From: Nonomuraea sediminis
Lineage (GTDB): Bacteria > Actinomycetota > Actinomycetes > Streptosporangiales > Streptosporangiaceae
DNA length: 64,000 nt
NCBI RefSeq assembly: GCF_018531495.1
Contig: NZ_JAHDTI010000003.1
Span: 682,001 to 746,000, forward strand
Direction of reading: 5' to 3'
In this document: one piece after another, positions 1 to 8,063 of the stretch
Layout of the letters: every line of letters starts with the position of its first letter
How positions within the stretch are numbered: the stretch's first letter is position 1
Notes under the pieces: model-generated
The model's database searches: none
Seen by the model: only the letters and a program-made list of their open reading frames with translations
Told to the model about the DNA's origin: nothing
Program-made: the position numbers and the translations under genes

Positions 1-233
1 CAGCCGCCGCAGCGGCCCGGGCCCGCGTACGGGCAGGGAGGGACCACGCGGTCGGGCGAGGCCTCCAGGATCTCCACGGCGTCGGCGCGCAGGAAGCGGG
101 TGGTCTCCTCGGTGACCTCGGCCAGGACGCGCTCGCCCGGCAGCGCGTGCCGGACGAACACGACTCGCCCATCGTGGCGCGCCACGCACCATCCGCCATG
201 GGCAACCGGACCTACCGTCAGCTCGAGTGTCAC
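1..233 (-). CDS. TRAM-domain class I SAM-dependent RNA methyltransferase, N-terminal part (cut by window edge)
   Basis: Only the first 77 or so residues are inside the window. The protein should methylate a uracil C5 in 23S rRNA or tRNA using SAM (RumA/TrmA family). The sequence shows an N-terminal beta-rich TRAM-like stretch (VTLELTVGPVAHGG, then GRVVFVRHALPGERV) followed by the cysteine motif CPYAGPGRCGGC, which in RumA-type enzymes starts the ligand set of a [4Fe-4S] cluster. The GTG at 233 is chosen because translation upstream in this frame meets a stop. The catalytic domain lies off the left edge. By memory the equivalent M. tuberculosis gene is Rv2689c, which also sits beside the APC permease gene. 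Confidence in the family is good; the modified base cannot be told. Confidence 0.82.
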   Translation of the reverse strand, partial: MTLELTVGPVAHGGWCVARHDGRVVFVRHALPGERVLAEVTEETTRFLRADAVEILEASPDRVVPPCPYAGPGRCGG

Positions 234-244
234 ACGGATACCCT

Positions 245-1909
245 ATGCCCTGGCCTGGTCCGCTACGTCCCGGACCTGGTCCGTTACGCTTTGTGATCGT
301 GAACAACGCACGCGTCGTATGGCGGCGTCCCGGCTTCGGCGGGACGCTGGGCGCGACGCTGTTCTTCTGCGCCTCGCTGACGCCGTCGCTGCTGCCGCGC
401 GACTGGCTGCTGCAGGGCGTGATGGGCGCGGTCACCGGCATTCTCGGGTACGGCGTCGGCGCCGCGATCGGCGCCGCCGGACGCAGGCTGCTCCCCGCGC
501 GCGAGCGGGGGCGGCGGCTCGCGTGGCAGATCATGCTCGGCTGCTGCGCCGGGCTGACCGCGGTCGCCCTCTGGTACAGCTACGACTGGCAGCGCGACCT
601 GCGCGCGCTCATGGACATGGACACCCGCATCACCTGGTTCCCGCCGGTGATCCTGGCCGTCTCGCTCGCGCTGTTCACGCTCTTCCTGCTGATCGCCCGG
701 CTGGTACGGCTGGCGGGACGGAACCTGATCGACTGGCTCGACCGGTTCGTGCCCGTCTACGTGGGTCACGTGGCGGGCGTGGCGATCGTCGGGGTGGTCG
801 TGGCCGTGTTCGCCAACGACGTGGTGTACTCCGGCTTCGTCGGCGCGATGAGCGACCTGTCGTCGGTGACGAACGGGACCACCGACCCGCGGGCGCACCG
901 GCCCACCTCGCCGAAGATCTCCGGCGGCCCGGGCTCGCTGGTGAGCTGGGCGTCGCTGGGCAGGGAGGGGCGCACGTTCACGGGCGGGACGGTGCCCCCG
1001 GCGCAGCTGTCCGCCTTCTCGGGCAGGCCGGCGCTCCAGCCGATCCGGGTGTACGTGGGGCTCGACTCGACCTCCTCGCCGGAACAGCAGGCGGCGCTCG
1101 CCGTACGGGAGCTGGAAAGGACCGGGGCGTTCCAGCGGCACGTGCTGGCGGTGCTGGGCACGACCGGGACCGGCTGGGTGGACCAGCGCCTGGCCGGCTC
1201 GCTGGAGTTCATGGTCAACGGCGACTCGGCGCTGGTCGCGCTGCAGTACTCCTACCTGCCGAGCTGGGTGTCGTTCCTGGTCGACAGGGGCAAGGCGGCG
1301 GCCACCGGGGCGGCGCTGTTCAGCGCGGTGCGGCAGCGGTGGGCGGCGCTGCCCGCGGGACACCGGCCGAAGCTGGTGGTGGCCGGGGAGAGCCTGGGCT
1401 CCTTCGAGCTGGAGTCGGCCTTCGCGGACCTGCCGTCGCTGACGGGCGGCACGGACGGCGCGCTGTTCGTGGGGCCGCCGAACGTCAACCCGATCTGGAG
1501 CGACCTCACGGCCGGGCGGCGACCGGGTAGCCCGGTGTGGCGGCCGGACTACCGGGACGGGCGGACGGTCCAGTTCGCGCAGTATCCAGGGGAGCTGGGC
1601 CGGCGGCGCGTGGTCTACCTGCAGAACGCCTCGGATCCGGTGGTGTGGTGGTCGCCGAGGCTCGCCTACCGCCGGCCCGCCTGGCTGGAGTCACCGCGCG
1701 GGCCCGACGTGAACCCGCAGATGAACTGGTTCCCGCTGGTGACGTTCTGGCAGGTGCTCGTCGACATGGCGGCGGCGCAGCACGTGCCTGCCGCGCACGG
1801 GCACGTCTACGGCGCCAACATCGTGGACGGCTGGGCCGCCGTGGCCGCCCCGCCCGGGTGGACAGGCAGGGACACGGCCCGGCTGCGGCGGCTGGTCAGC
1901 CGGCCTTGA
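245..1909 (+). CDS. Membrane-anchored alpha/beta-hydrolase family protein (Abhydrolase_9 type)
   Basis: About 554 residues with two parts. The N-terminal ~190 residues hold several membrane helices (ATLFFCASLTPSLLP, VILAVSLALFTLFLLIA, HVAGVAIVGVVVAVFA). The C-terminal part is a predicted extracytoplasmic alpha/beta-hydrolase whose nucleophile elbow is VAGESLGSFE. This architecture is known as Abhydrolase_9_N plus Abhydrolase_9 in actinobacteria; its substrate is unknown. Start choice is uncertain: ATG 245 is used, but GTG 227 and GTG 293 are in frame and none has a clear Shine-Dalgarno. It runs divergently from the methyltransferase and its 3' end overlaps the convergent permease gene by 14 bp. 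Confidence 0.8.
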   Translation: MPWPGPLRPGPGPLRFVIVNNARVVWRRPGFGGTLGATLFFCASLTPSLLPRDWLLQGVMGAVTGILGYGVGAAIGAAGRRLLPARERGRRLAWQIMLGCCAGLTAVALWYSYDWQRDLRALMDMDTRITWFPPVILAVSLALFTLFLLIARLVRLAGRNLIDWLDRFVPVYVGHVAGVAIVGVVVAVFANDVVYSGFVGAMSDLSSVTNGTTDPRAHRPTSPKISGGPGSLVSWASLGREGRTFTGGTVPPAQLSAFSGRPALQPIRVYVGLDSTSSPEQQAALAVRELERTGAFQRHVLAVLGTTGTGWVDQRLAGSLEFMVNGDSALVALQYSYLPSWVSFLVDRGKAAATGAALFSAVRQRWAALPAGHRPKLVVAGESLGSFELESAFADLPSLTGGTDGALFVGPPNVNPIWSDLTAGRRPGSPVWRPDYRDGRTVQFAQYPGELGRRRVVYLQNASDPVVWWSPRLAYRRPAWLESPRGPDVNPQMNWFPLVTFWQVLVDMAAAQHVPAAHGHVYGANIVDGWAAVAAPPGWTGRDTARLRRLVSRP

Positions 1910-3950
1910 TCTGCTCGTCCTCCCGCGACAGCGGGCGGCGCACCGAGCCCGGCGCGGCCGGCTCGCGGCGGCCGAGCAGCCGGTCGGAGGAGTGCAGCTG
2001 CCACGGCACGCTGGTCACCATGACGCCCGGCTTGAACAGCAGGCGCGCCTTCAGCCGCAGCGCGCTCTGGTTGTGCAGCAGGTGCTCCCACCAGCGGCCG
2101 ACCACGTACTCGGGGATGAACACGGTGACCACGTCCCTGGGCGAGCGGCGGCGCAGCGTCTTGACGTAGTCGAGGATCGGCTGGGTGATCTCCCTGTAGG
2201 GCGAGTCGAGCATCTTCAGCGGCACCGGGATGCCGAGCCGTTCCCATTCCTCCTGCAGCTTGCGCGCCTCCTCGCCCTCGACGCCGACCGTGACCGCCTC
2301 CAGCTTGGACGGGCGGGTGGCGCGGGCGTAGGCCAGGGCCCGCATGGTCGGCTTGTGCAGCTTGGAGACGAGCACGATCGCGTGGTTGCGCGACGGGAGC
2401 ATCGACTCGTCGTACTCCTTGTCCAGCGCCAGCTCGGCCGCCACGTTGTCGTAGTGGCGCCTGATGCCCTTCATCATCAGGAAGAGCACCGGCATCGCGA
2501 TGCAGACGATCCAGGCGCCGACCGCGAACTTGGTGATCAGCACCACGACCAGCACGATCGCGGTCATCACGCCACCGAAGAAGTTGATCACGCGCGAGCG
2601 CATCATCTGGAAGCGGACCTTGGGATCGGTCTCGGTCTTCAGATGCCGCGTCCAGTGGATGACCATGCCGGTCTGGCTGAGCGTGAACGAGACGAACACG
2701 CCCACGATGTACAGGTTCAGCAGGCGGCTGACGTCGGCGTTGAAGCCCCACAGCAGCAGGCAGGCACCCGCCGCCAGGATGACGATGCCGTTGGAGAAGG
2801 CCAGCCGGTCGCCGCGGGTGTGCAGCTGGCGCGGCAGGTAGCGGTCCTGCGCCAGGATCGAGCCGAGCACGGGGAAACCGTTGAAGGCGGTGTTGGCGGC
2901 CAGGAACAGGATCAGCGCGGTGACCGCCGAGATGAGCACGAACATGAACGAGCCGCCGCCGAACACGGCGTCGGCCACCTGCGAGATGATCGGCTGCTGG
3001 TAGTAGCCAGGGCCGACCGGCTGGCCGTTCTTGAGCAGGTCGGTCGCCACCACGGACGGCTCGGCCACCTTCACGCCGGAGGCCAGGCCCAGCGCGATGA
3101 TGCCGCCGAACATGGTGATCGCGACCAGGCCCATCATGAGCAGCGTGGTGGCCGCGTTCTTGCTCTTCGGCTTGCGGAAGGCGGGCACGCCGTTGCTGAT
3201 GGCCTCGACACCGGTCAGCGCCGCGCAGCCCGAGGAGAAGGCGCGCAGGATCAGGAAGGCCGCGGCGAAGGAGGTCAGGTTCGACTGCTCGGGCACGATC
3301 TCGAAGCCCGCGCTCGGCGCCGTCAGATCGTCGCCCAGCACCAGGAGCCTGAACCCGCCCCACAGGACCAGCCCGATCGTGGACACCATGAAGGCGTACG
3401 TCGGGATCGCGAAGGCCAGCCCGGACTCGCGGATGCCGCGCAGGTTGACCACGGTCAGGAAGACCACGACCGCCACGGCGATGGCCGGCTTGTGCTGGGC
3501 CACGAACGGGATGGTGGCGCCCACGTAGTCGACGCCGTTGGCCACCGAGACGGCGACCGTGAGCACGTAGTCGACCATGAGCGCGCTGGCGACCGTCAGG
3601 CCCGCGTTCTTGCCCAGGTTGGTGGTGGCCACCTCGTAGTCGCCGCCACCGCTCGGATAGGCGTGCACGTTCTGCCGGTAGGAGGCCACCACGGTGAGCA
3701 TGACGACCACGACCGCCAGCGCGACCCACGGGCTGTAGGTGTAGAAGGACACGCCCGCCAGCGAGAGGATGACCAGGATCTCCTGCGGGGCATACGCCAC
3801 CGAGGAGAGGGCGTCGCTGGCGAAGACGGGCAGAGCGATACGTTTGGGCAGCAGTTGCTCATGGAGTTGGCCGCTGCGCAGCGCCCTGCCCACAAGCAGG
3901 CGTTTGACAAGATCCGTAACCTTCGCCACGTTACGAGATGCTAGCCGCAT
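1896..3950 (-). CDS. APC superfamily amino acid permease
   Basis: A 684-residue integral membrane protein that should import an amino acid or related cation by secondary transport. The N-terminal ~460 residues carry about twelve hydrophobic helices, beginning with the APC signature ALPVFASDALSSVAYAPQEI, with TGVEAISNGVPAF in the middle. A hydrophilic C-terminal domain of ~200 residues (from about KTETDPKVRF) follows. ATG 3950 is chosen because the family N-terminus (MRLASRNVAKVTDLVKRLLV) begins there; the frame stays open further upstream but runs into the divergent trkA gene. The neighbourhood (RNA methyltransferase on one side, two TrkA proteins on the other) matches Rv2690c of M. tuberculosis from memory. 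A role linked to K+ homeostasis is an inference from position only. Confidence 0.85.
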   Translation of the reverse strand: MRLASRNVAKVTDLVKRLLVGRALRSGQLHEQLLPKRIALPVFASDALSSVAYAPQEILVILSLAGVSFYTYSPWVALAVVVVMLTVVASYRQNVHAYPSGGGDYEVATTNLGKNAGLTVASALMVDYVLTVAVSVANGVDYVGATIPFVAQHKPAIAVAVVVFLTVVNLRGIRESGLAFAIPTYAFMVSTIGLVLWGGFRLLVLGDDLTAPSAGFEIVPEQSNLTSFAAAFLILRAFSSGCAALTGVEAISNGVPAFRKPKSKNAATTLLMMGLVAITMFGGIIALGLASGVKVAEPSVVATDLLKNGQPVGPGYYQQPIISQVADAVFGGGSFMFVLISAVTALILFLAANTAFNGFPVLGSILAQDRYLPRQLHTRGDRLAFSNGIVILAAGACLLLWGFNADVSRLLNLYIVGVFVSFTLSQTGMVIHWTRHLKTETDPKVRFQMMRSRVINFFGGVMTAIVLVVVLITKFAVGAWIVCIAMPVLFLMMKGIRRHYDNVAAELALDKEYDESMLPSRNHAIVLVSKLHKPTMRALAYARATRPSKLEAVTVGVEGEEARKLQEEWERLGIPVPLKMLDSPYREITQPILDYVKTLRRRSPRDVVTVFIPEYVVGRWWEHLLHNQSALRLKARLLFKPGVMVTSVPWQLHSSDRLLGRREPAAPGSVRRPLSREDEQIKAG

Positions 3951-4032
3951 GACGGGGCAGCAAACGCGGCGCTCCCCCATCGGGCCATACTGGACTCGAG
4001 CAACCGGCCGAGACCGCGGAGTGCGGAGAGTA

Positions 4033-4698
4033 ATGCATATAGTGATCATGGGGTGTGGCCGGGTCGGTTCGACCCTCGCCCACATCCTCGAGGACAACGG
4101 CCACTCGGTCGCCATCATCGACCGGGATCCGCAGGCATTCCGCCGGCTCCGTGCCGGGTTCCGCGGCCGCCGGGTGACGGGCATCGGCTTCGACCGCGAT
4201 GTGCTCACCGAGGCGGGCATCGAGTCCGCGGCCGCCTACGTCGCGGTCTCCAGCGGCGACAACTCCAACATCATCTCGGCCCGGGTCGCCCGCGAGACGT
4301 TCGGCGTCGACAACGTGGTCGCCCGGATCTACGACCCCCGCAGGGCCGAGGTCTACCAGCGGCTCGGGATCCCGACCGTGGCCACCGTACGCTGGACCGC
4401 CGACCAGATCCTGCGCCGCATCCTGCCCGAGGGCGCCGAGCCGCTGTGGCGCGACCCGAGCGGCACGGTCATCCTCGCCGAGGTCACCGTGCAGTCCGGC
4501 TGGATCGGCACCCGCGTGGTCGACCTGGAGCAGCGGGCCGGCGTGCGCGGCGCGTTCATCAACCGGATGGGCGAGGCGCTGGTGATCGCCGACGACACCG
4601 TCGTCCAGGAGGGCGATGTCCTGCACGTCATCGCCGCCGAGAACGACATGGACCGGATCAACAAGGTGCTCGCGGTGGCACCGGAAGAGGACCACTGA
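4033..4698 (+). CDS. TrkA-type potassium uptake regulatory protein (first of pair)
   Basis: A 221-residue cytoplasmic protein with an N-terminal Rossmann RCK_N domain (MHIVIMGCGRVGSTLAHIL, GxGxxG; acidic IIDRD at the end of strand 2) and a C-terminal RCK_C/TrkA_C domain from about residue 140. Such proteins gate Trk/Ktr-type K+ channels in response to NAD(H), ATP or cyclic di-AMP. No TrkH/TrkG membrane subunit is in the window, so the partner is elsewhere. It is translationally coupled to the second trkA gene through a TGATG junction at 4696-4700. By memory it corresponds to ceoB (Rv2691). Confidence 0.88.
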   Translation: MHIVIMGCGRVGSTLAHILEDNGHSVAIIDRDPQAFRRLRAGFRGRRVTGIGFDRDVLTEAGIESAAAYVAVSSGDNSNIISARVARETFGVDNVVARIYDPRRAEVYQRLGIPTVATVRWTADQILRRILPEGAEPLWRDPSGTVILAEVTVQSGWIGTRVVDLEQRAGVRGAFINRMGEALVIADDTVVQEGDVLHVIAAENDMDRINKVLAVAPEEDH

Positions 4699-5357
4699 TG
4701 CGTGTCGCCATCGCCGGCGCCGGGGCCGTCGGCCGCTCCATCGCGGCCGAGCTCCTCGAGAACGGCCACGAGGTCCTCCTGATCGACATCGACCCCAGGG
4801 CCATCAAGATCGACAGCGTGCCGCGCGCCGAGTGGCTGCTCGCCGACGCCTGCGAGATCGCCTCCCTCGACGAGGCCGGCCTCAACAACTGCCACGTCGT
4901 CGTCGCCTCCTCGGGCGACGACAAGGTCAACCTCGTCGTCTCGCTGCTGGCCAAGACCGAGTACGGCGTGCCGCGCGTGGTCGCCAGGATCAACCACCCC
5001 AACAACGAGTGGCTCTTCAACGAGTCGTGGGGCGTGGACGTGGCCGTCTCGACGCCACGCCTGCTCAGCGCCCTCGTCGAAGAGGCGGTCAGCGTCGGCG
5101 ACCTGGTCCGCCTGATGACGTTCCGCCAGGGCCAGGCCAACCTCGTCGAACTCACCCTCGCCGAGGACGCCCCCGTGGTCGGGCAGCGCGCGGGCTCCGT
5201 GCCGTGGCCCACGGACTCCGCCCTCGTCGCCATCCTCCGCGAAGGCCGCGTCCTGGTCCCCACGGACGACGACCCGCTGGAGGCCGGGGACGAACTGCTG
5301 TTCGTGGCCAGCCAGGAGGTGGAACAGGAGCTCGCCCACCTCCTGTCCCAGCACTGA
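4698..5357 (+). CDS. TrkA-type potassium uptake regulatory protein (second of pair)
   Basis: A 219-residue paralogue of the preceding gene. It has an RCK_N Rossmann fold (MRVAIAGAGAVGRSIAAELL, then LLIDIDP) and a C-terminal RCK_C domain ending near LLFVASQEVEQ. Its start codon overlaps the upstream stop by one base, so the two subunits are probably made in equal amounts and may form a hetero-oligomeric gating ring; that is inference. It corresponds in position to ceoC (Rv2692). Its 3' end faces the inserted gene pair at 5364-6670, with only 6 bp between stops and no clear terminator. Confidence 0.88.
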   Translation: MRVAIAGAGAVGRSIAAELLENGHEVLLIDIDPRAIKIDSVPRAEWLLADACEIASLDEAGLNNCHVVVASSGDDKVNLVVSLLAKTEYGVPRVVARINHPNNEWLFNESWGVDVAVSTPRLLSALVEEAVSVGDLVRLMTFRQGQANLVELTLAEDAPVVGQRAGSVPWPTDSALVAILREGRVLVPTDDDPLEAGDELLFVASQEVEQELAHLLSQH

Positions 5358-5363
5358 CGCCCG

Positions 5364-5771
5364 TCAGTCGTCCGTTTTCCGCGGCAAGCCGAAGAGCTCC
5401 TCGGCGGAGGAGCCCATGCCGGCAGTGATGCACAACATGCGGAAGTGGAATCGGTCGTCCCTGTCGAGGAGGTGTGAACGCATCTCGTTCGTGACCGCGG
5501 ACTGACGGCCCTCGAGGAAGCAAAGGATCGCCAACCGCATGCCTGCGGTCAGGCCCAGGTCCACGCCCATCTTCCCCGCCTCGGACGCGTCGAGGGCGTT
5601 GATGTCATGCTGTGAGGTCAGCTTGGCGAACGCGTGCTCGATCAGATAGGCCTCGGTGAACTTCCACGTGACGAGCATGGGGGTCAAGCCGTTGTAGTCC
5701 GGTGACTGTCGCACCAACGACAGCACCGCCTCGAGGGGTGGCCAGGGCTCGTTCTTCTCCTTCGGCCCCAT
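5364..5771 (-). CDS. Hypothetical protein, partner of the Rpn-type nuclease gene
   Basis: A 135-residue soluble protein I do not recognise. It is largely alpha-helical by composition, with no signal peptide or membrane segment. It begins 2 bp after the stop of the Rpn-type nuclease gene, so the two form a transcription unit. The sequence TPMLVTWKFTEAYLIEHAFAK and the C-terminal GSSAEELFGLPRK resemble the C-terminal parts of some Rpn-like proteins, so it may be an accessory subunit or an immunity/regulatory partner; both ideas are speculation from context. Confidence 0.6.
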   Translation of the reverse strand: MGPKEKNEPWPPLEAVLSLVRQSPDYNGLTPMLVTWKFTEAYLIEHAFAKLTSQHDINALDASEAGKMGVDLGLTAGMRLAILCFLEGRQSAVTNEMRSHLLDRDDRFHFRMLCITAGMGSSAEELFGLPRKTDD

Positions 5772-5773
5772 GG

Positions 5774-6670
5774 TCAGTCGTCCTCGCCGAAGACGTCCTC
5801 GATGCGCGTCGCCGTGCCGGCGCGCCCTACCCAGGCGTTGAGCTGCTCGGGATCGCCGCAGGCGGTGATCCGGGCAAGCACCGGCTCGGGCACTGCGACG
5901 CCGCGAGCCTTCAGGACCGTCAGCAACGCCTTCGCCTCGCCTGCCGCCTTACCTTCCTCTCGGCCTTCCTCCCTGCCTTCCTCCCGGCCCAGCTCACGCT
6001 GGCGAAGAAAGGTAGGGCTGAAGGGTAGCGAGTCGGAGTTGGCATTCATGAGTGCCTCCAGCGGATCTTGGGCGGTGGGCGAGGCCAGCTTGTATGCGTA
6101 GTTATAGCACCACGCACCGTTATCGGATTCCATGTCTTTCAGCCCTTCTATGAATGCTTCCCTGACCGGCCGCAGGTCCCCATGGGCCATGACCGACATC
6201 GCGGCCAGCTCCGGACGGGCCTTCACCTCGGCCGGATTCGTGAGCACGGGTATCTGATCCGGACCAAGCACGTACGGAGAGCTGGTGTAGGCATCCAGCT
6301 CGGTGACATACGGCACCCCCATCGACGCGGCCACCTTACGGTCGGGGCAGATCACCAAGGTCGTGACCGGACAGTCGAGCCGGAGCCACAGCGCCGCGGC
6401 GTAGCGCGCGAACTTCTTGCGTTTGTCGTCGTTGGGATCGCGCTGGATCTCCACGATGATCCCGCGCCGGGTGTCGTGCATCGGGCCCAGCAGGATGACG
6501 GTGTCGGCCTGCTCGTCCTTGGACGGGCGGTCGTTGAAGTCGTTGGCCGTTACATAGGCCGGGATGTCCCAAGGCAGCTCCACGTCGAGCTGGTTTCGGA
6601 GGAGTTCTACTGCGAGCTGCGGTTTGTCGCGGAAGAAGCCGTTGAGAATGTCATGTTCGGAGGAAGGCAC
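5774..6670 (-). CDS. Rpn-family PD-(D/E)XK nuclease-like protein
   Basis: A 298-residue protein resembling the Rpn (recombination-promoting nuclease, formerly YhgA/transposase_31) and related PD-(D/E)XK families. The likely catalytic signature is D56 (QADTVILLG), then E74-x-Q76 (GIIVEIQRDP), then KRKKFARY; the E-x-Q and following RY pattern is typical of Rpn proteins. After residue ~205 comes a charged repeat (GREEGREEGREEG), also common in this group. The GTG at 6670 is the only sensible start. Rpn proteins act as broad DNA endonucleases and are linked to phage defence in some bacteria. The pair interrupts an otherwise conserved trkA-DUF3159 neighbourhood, which supports acquisition. Catalytic activity is not proven. 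Confidence 0.72.
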   Translation of the reverse strand: MPSSEHDILNGFFRDKPQLAVELLRNQLDVELPWDIPAYVTANDFNDRPSKDEQADTVILLGPMHDTRRGIIVEIQRDPNDDKRKKFARYAAALWLRLDCPVTTLVICPDRKVAASMGVPYVTELDAYTSSPYVLGPDQIPVLTNPAEVKARPELAAMSVMAHGDLRPVREAFIEGLKDMESDNGAWCYNYAYKLASPTAQDPLEALMNANSDSLPFSPTFLRQRELGREEGREEGREEGKAAGEAKALLTVLKARGVAVPEPVLARITACGDPEQLNAWVGRAGTATRIEDVFGEDD

Positions 6671-6975
6671 GTTGCCATACGTTACTCAATGAACACGTAT
6701 CGTGACGGCAAAATCGAAAGACTGTTCGCCTGCCGGGAGGGCCGTTCCGCCTCGGGGCGGGTGGAGGGCCAGGCGGATTTCGGGTGGGGCCTTCAAGGAA
6801 CGCTGTACGAGCGTTAGCGAGGGCCCTTGCGCGCCGTAGGCGCGAAACCTGCTCATATTCAGCCCGAGCCGGAGGCGAGGACGGCGCGGGTGCAGGGGTG
6901 CGCCCCTGCCCGGGGGTCGCGGGGGGCTCGGCCCCCTGCTAAGGGAGCCCGAGCCGTAGGCGAGGGGCTTGCCGT
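6671..6975. other. Intergenic region with short interspersed repeats and hairpins
   Basis: No gene is visible in these 305 bp. The part next to 6670 is relatively AT-rich and probably carries the promoter of the nuclease pair. The rest holds repeated motifs of the form GAGC-N-TAGGCGAGG at about 6818-6833, 6864-6881 and 6949-6965. It also holds three stem-loops: CGCGCC-GTA-GGCGCG (6830-6844), GCAGGGG-TGCG-CCCCTGC (6892-6909) and GGGGGC-TCG-GCCCCC (6922-6936). The last two lie just after the stop of the DUF3159 gene on the minus strand and could terminate that operon. Confidence 0.6.
6892..6936 (-). terminator. Double GC-rich hairpin, probable terminator of the DUF3159 operon
   Basis: There are two perfect stem-loops in a row, 7-bp arms at 6892-6898/6903-6909 and 6-bp arms at 6922-6927/6931-6936, about 40-85 bp beyond the DUF3159 stop. 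There is no U-tract, as usual for actinomycete terminators, so function is inferred from position and stem stability. Confidence 0.45.
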
Positions 6976-7644
6976 TCAGGCGGGGGCGATGGGGGGTTTG
7001 ATGGGGGTGCGGCCGCGGCCGAGGAGCCAGAGCATGGAGCCGAGGGCCGCCACCTGGAGGGGCCAGCCCATGAGGATCTTGGTGATGCCGAGCGCCGCCA
7101 CCGCCTGGTCGCCGCCGTAGACGTAGACGGGGAGCTGGACCGCCACCCGGATCACGCAGGGGATGAGCAGGAGCCAGGTCAGGCGGTTGCAGAGTTTGAC
7201 CACGCCGGGGTCCTTGTGCCAGGCCGTCGGGTCACCCGTGACCGAGCCGATGAGGAATCCGACGACCGGCCAGCGGGTGATGATCGACACCAGCATGGCC
7301 AGCGAGTATCCGGCGTTCCACAGGATGCCGGGCAGGAAGTAGGCCTTCGCGTCGCCGGAGCGACTGGCGAAGAAGGCGCCGATCGCGATGCCGATGAGGC
7401 TGTTGATCACGAACTGGGGCGTGGAACGCTGCACGAGCCGTACGGCGAGCAGCACCACCGACAGCGAGACGCTGATGATGAGCGACAACTTCAACTGCTC
7501 GGTGGTGATCCACGAGACGGTGAACGCGATGGTCGGGACCGCCGCCTCGACCATGCCCCGCACACCGCCGAGGGCCTTGGCGAGCTGGGCTCGCACGGCC
7601 GCTTCCACCGTGTCGTGGGCGACTTCCTCAGCCTCGGCACTCAC
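6976..7644 (-). CDS. DUF3159 family integral membrane protein
   Basis: A 222-residue membrane protein with about five or six hydrophobic helices (LKLSLIISVSLSVVLLAV, FVINSLIGIAIGAFF, GYSLAMLVSIIT, LTWLLLIPCVIRVAV, VAALGSMLWLLG) and a conserved GDPTAWHKDP loop. It matches the actinobacterial DUF3159 family (M. tuberculosis Rv2693c by position). Function is unknown. It is the last gene of a five-gene operon-like series on the minus strand (thioesterase, dut, DUF3710, OB-fold, DUF3159), with 4 bp after the OB-fold gene stop. Confidence 0.85.
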   Translation of the reverse strand: MSAEAEEVAHDTVEAAVRAQLAKALGGVRGMVEAAVPTIAFTVSWITTEQLKLSLIISVSLSVVLLAVRLVQRSTPQFVINSLIGIAIGAFFASRSGDAKAYFLPGILWNAGYSLAMLVSIITRWPVVGFLIGSVTGDPTAWHKDPGVVKLCNRLTWLLLIPCVIRVAVQLPVYVYGGDQAVAALGITKILMGWPLQVAALGSMLWLLGRGRTPIKPPIAPA

Positions 7645-7648
7645 GTCA

Positions 7649-8035
7649 TCAACTCCCTGGGCGCAGCTCGTATCGAGGATTGAACATCACCTTGCGCCCG
7701 TCTTGAAGGCTGACGAGGCCCTCTGCCTTGACGGTGCGCCCGGGCTCGATGCCCGCGATCCTGCGGCGGCCGAGCCAGACCAGGTCGATCACGTCCGACC
7801 CGTCGTAGAGCTCGGCCTCCAGGGCCGGCGCTCCGCCGCGCGGACGCAATGTCACTGTACGTAGCGTACCCGCTACGCAGAATCGTTTGCGTCCACCGCA
7901 CCTGGCGATGGGGGTGGCGCCGACCTCGTCGACGTCTTCCCGCAGCTCCTGGGCCTCGATCTCGGACTGGGAGGTCGCCAGCCGACTGAAGAACCCGCGC
8001 AATCCCCCGCGTTTGGGGGGCTCTGCCGTACTCAT
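7649..8035 (-). CDS. OB-fold nucleic-acid-binding domain protein
   Basis: A 128-residue cytoplasmic protein. After a basic N-terminus (PKRGGLRGFFSRL) it has a compact beta-rich region from about residue 45 (CVAGTLRTVTLRP...VIDLVWLGRRRIAGIEPG) that reads as an OB-fold of the tRNA-anticodon type; KVMFNPRYEL near the C-terminus is typical of this actinobacterial family (Rv2694c position). The role is unknown. It is co-directional and closely spaced with DUF3159 and DUF3710 genes. ATG 8035 is the natural start. Confidence 0.8.
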   Translation of the reverse strand: MSTAEPPKRGGLRGFFSRLATSQSEIEAQELREDVDEVGATPIARCGGRKRFCVAGTLRTVTLRPRGGAPALEAELYDGSDVIDLVWLGRRRIAGIEPGRTVKAEGLVSLQDGRKVMFNPRYELRPGS

Positions 8036-8063
8036 GATGAATCAGCCTATGCGATGGCGGTGG

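Noticed and set aside
100..1530. Long plus-strand frame opposite and within the hydrolase gene
   Set aside because: Arg/Ala/Gly-rich translation without any domain; it is a high-GC shadow frame of the 245-1909 gene.
1992..3944. 650-codon frame antisense to the APC permease
   Set aside because: His/Asp/Arg/Gly/Gln-rich sequence typical of the antisense frame of a membrane protein gene; no helices or motifs.
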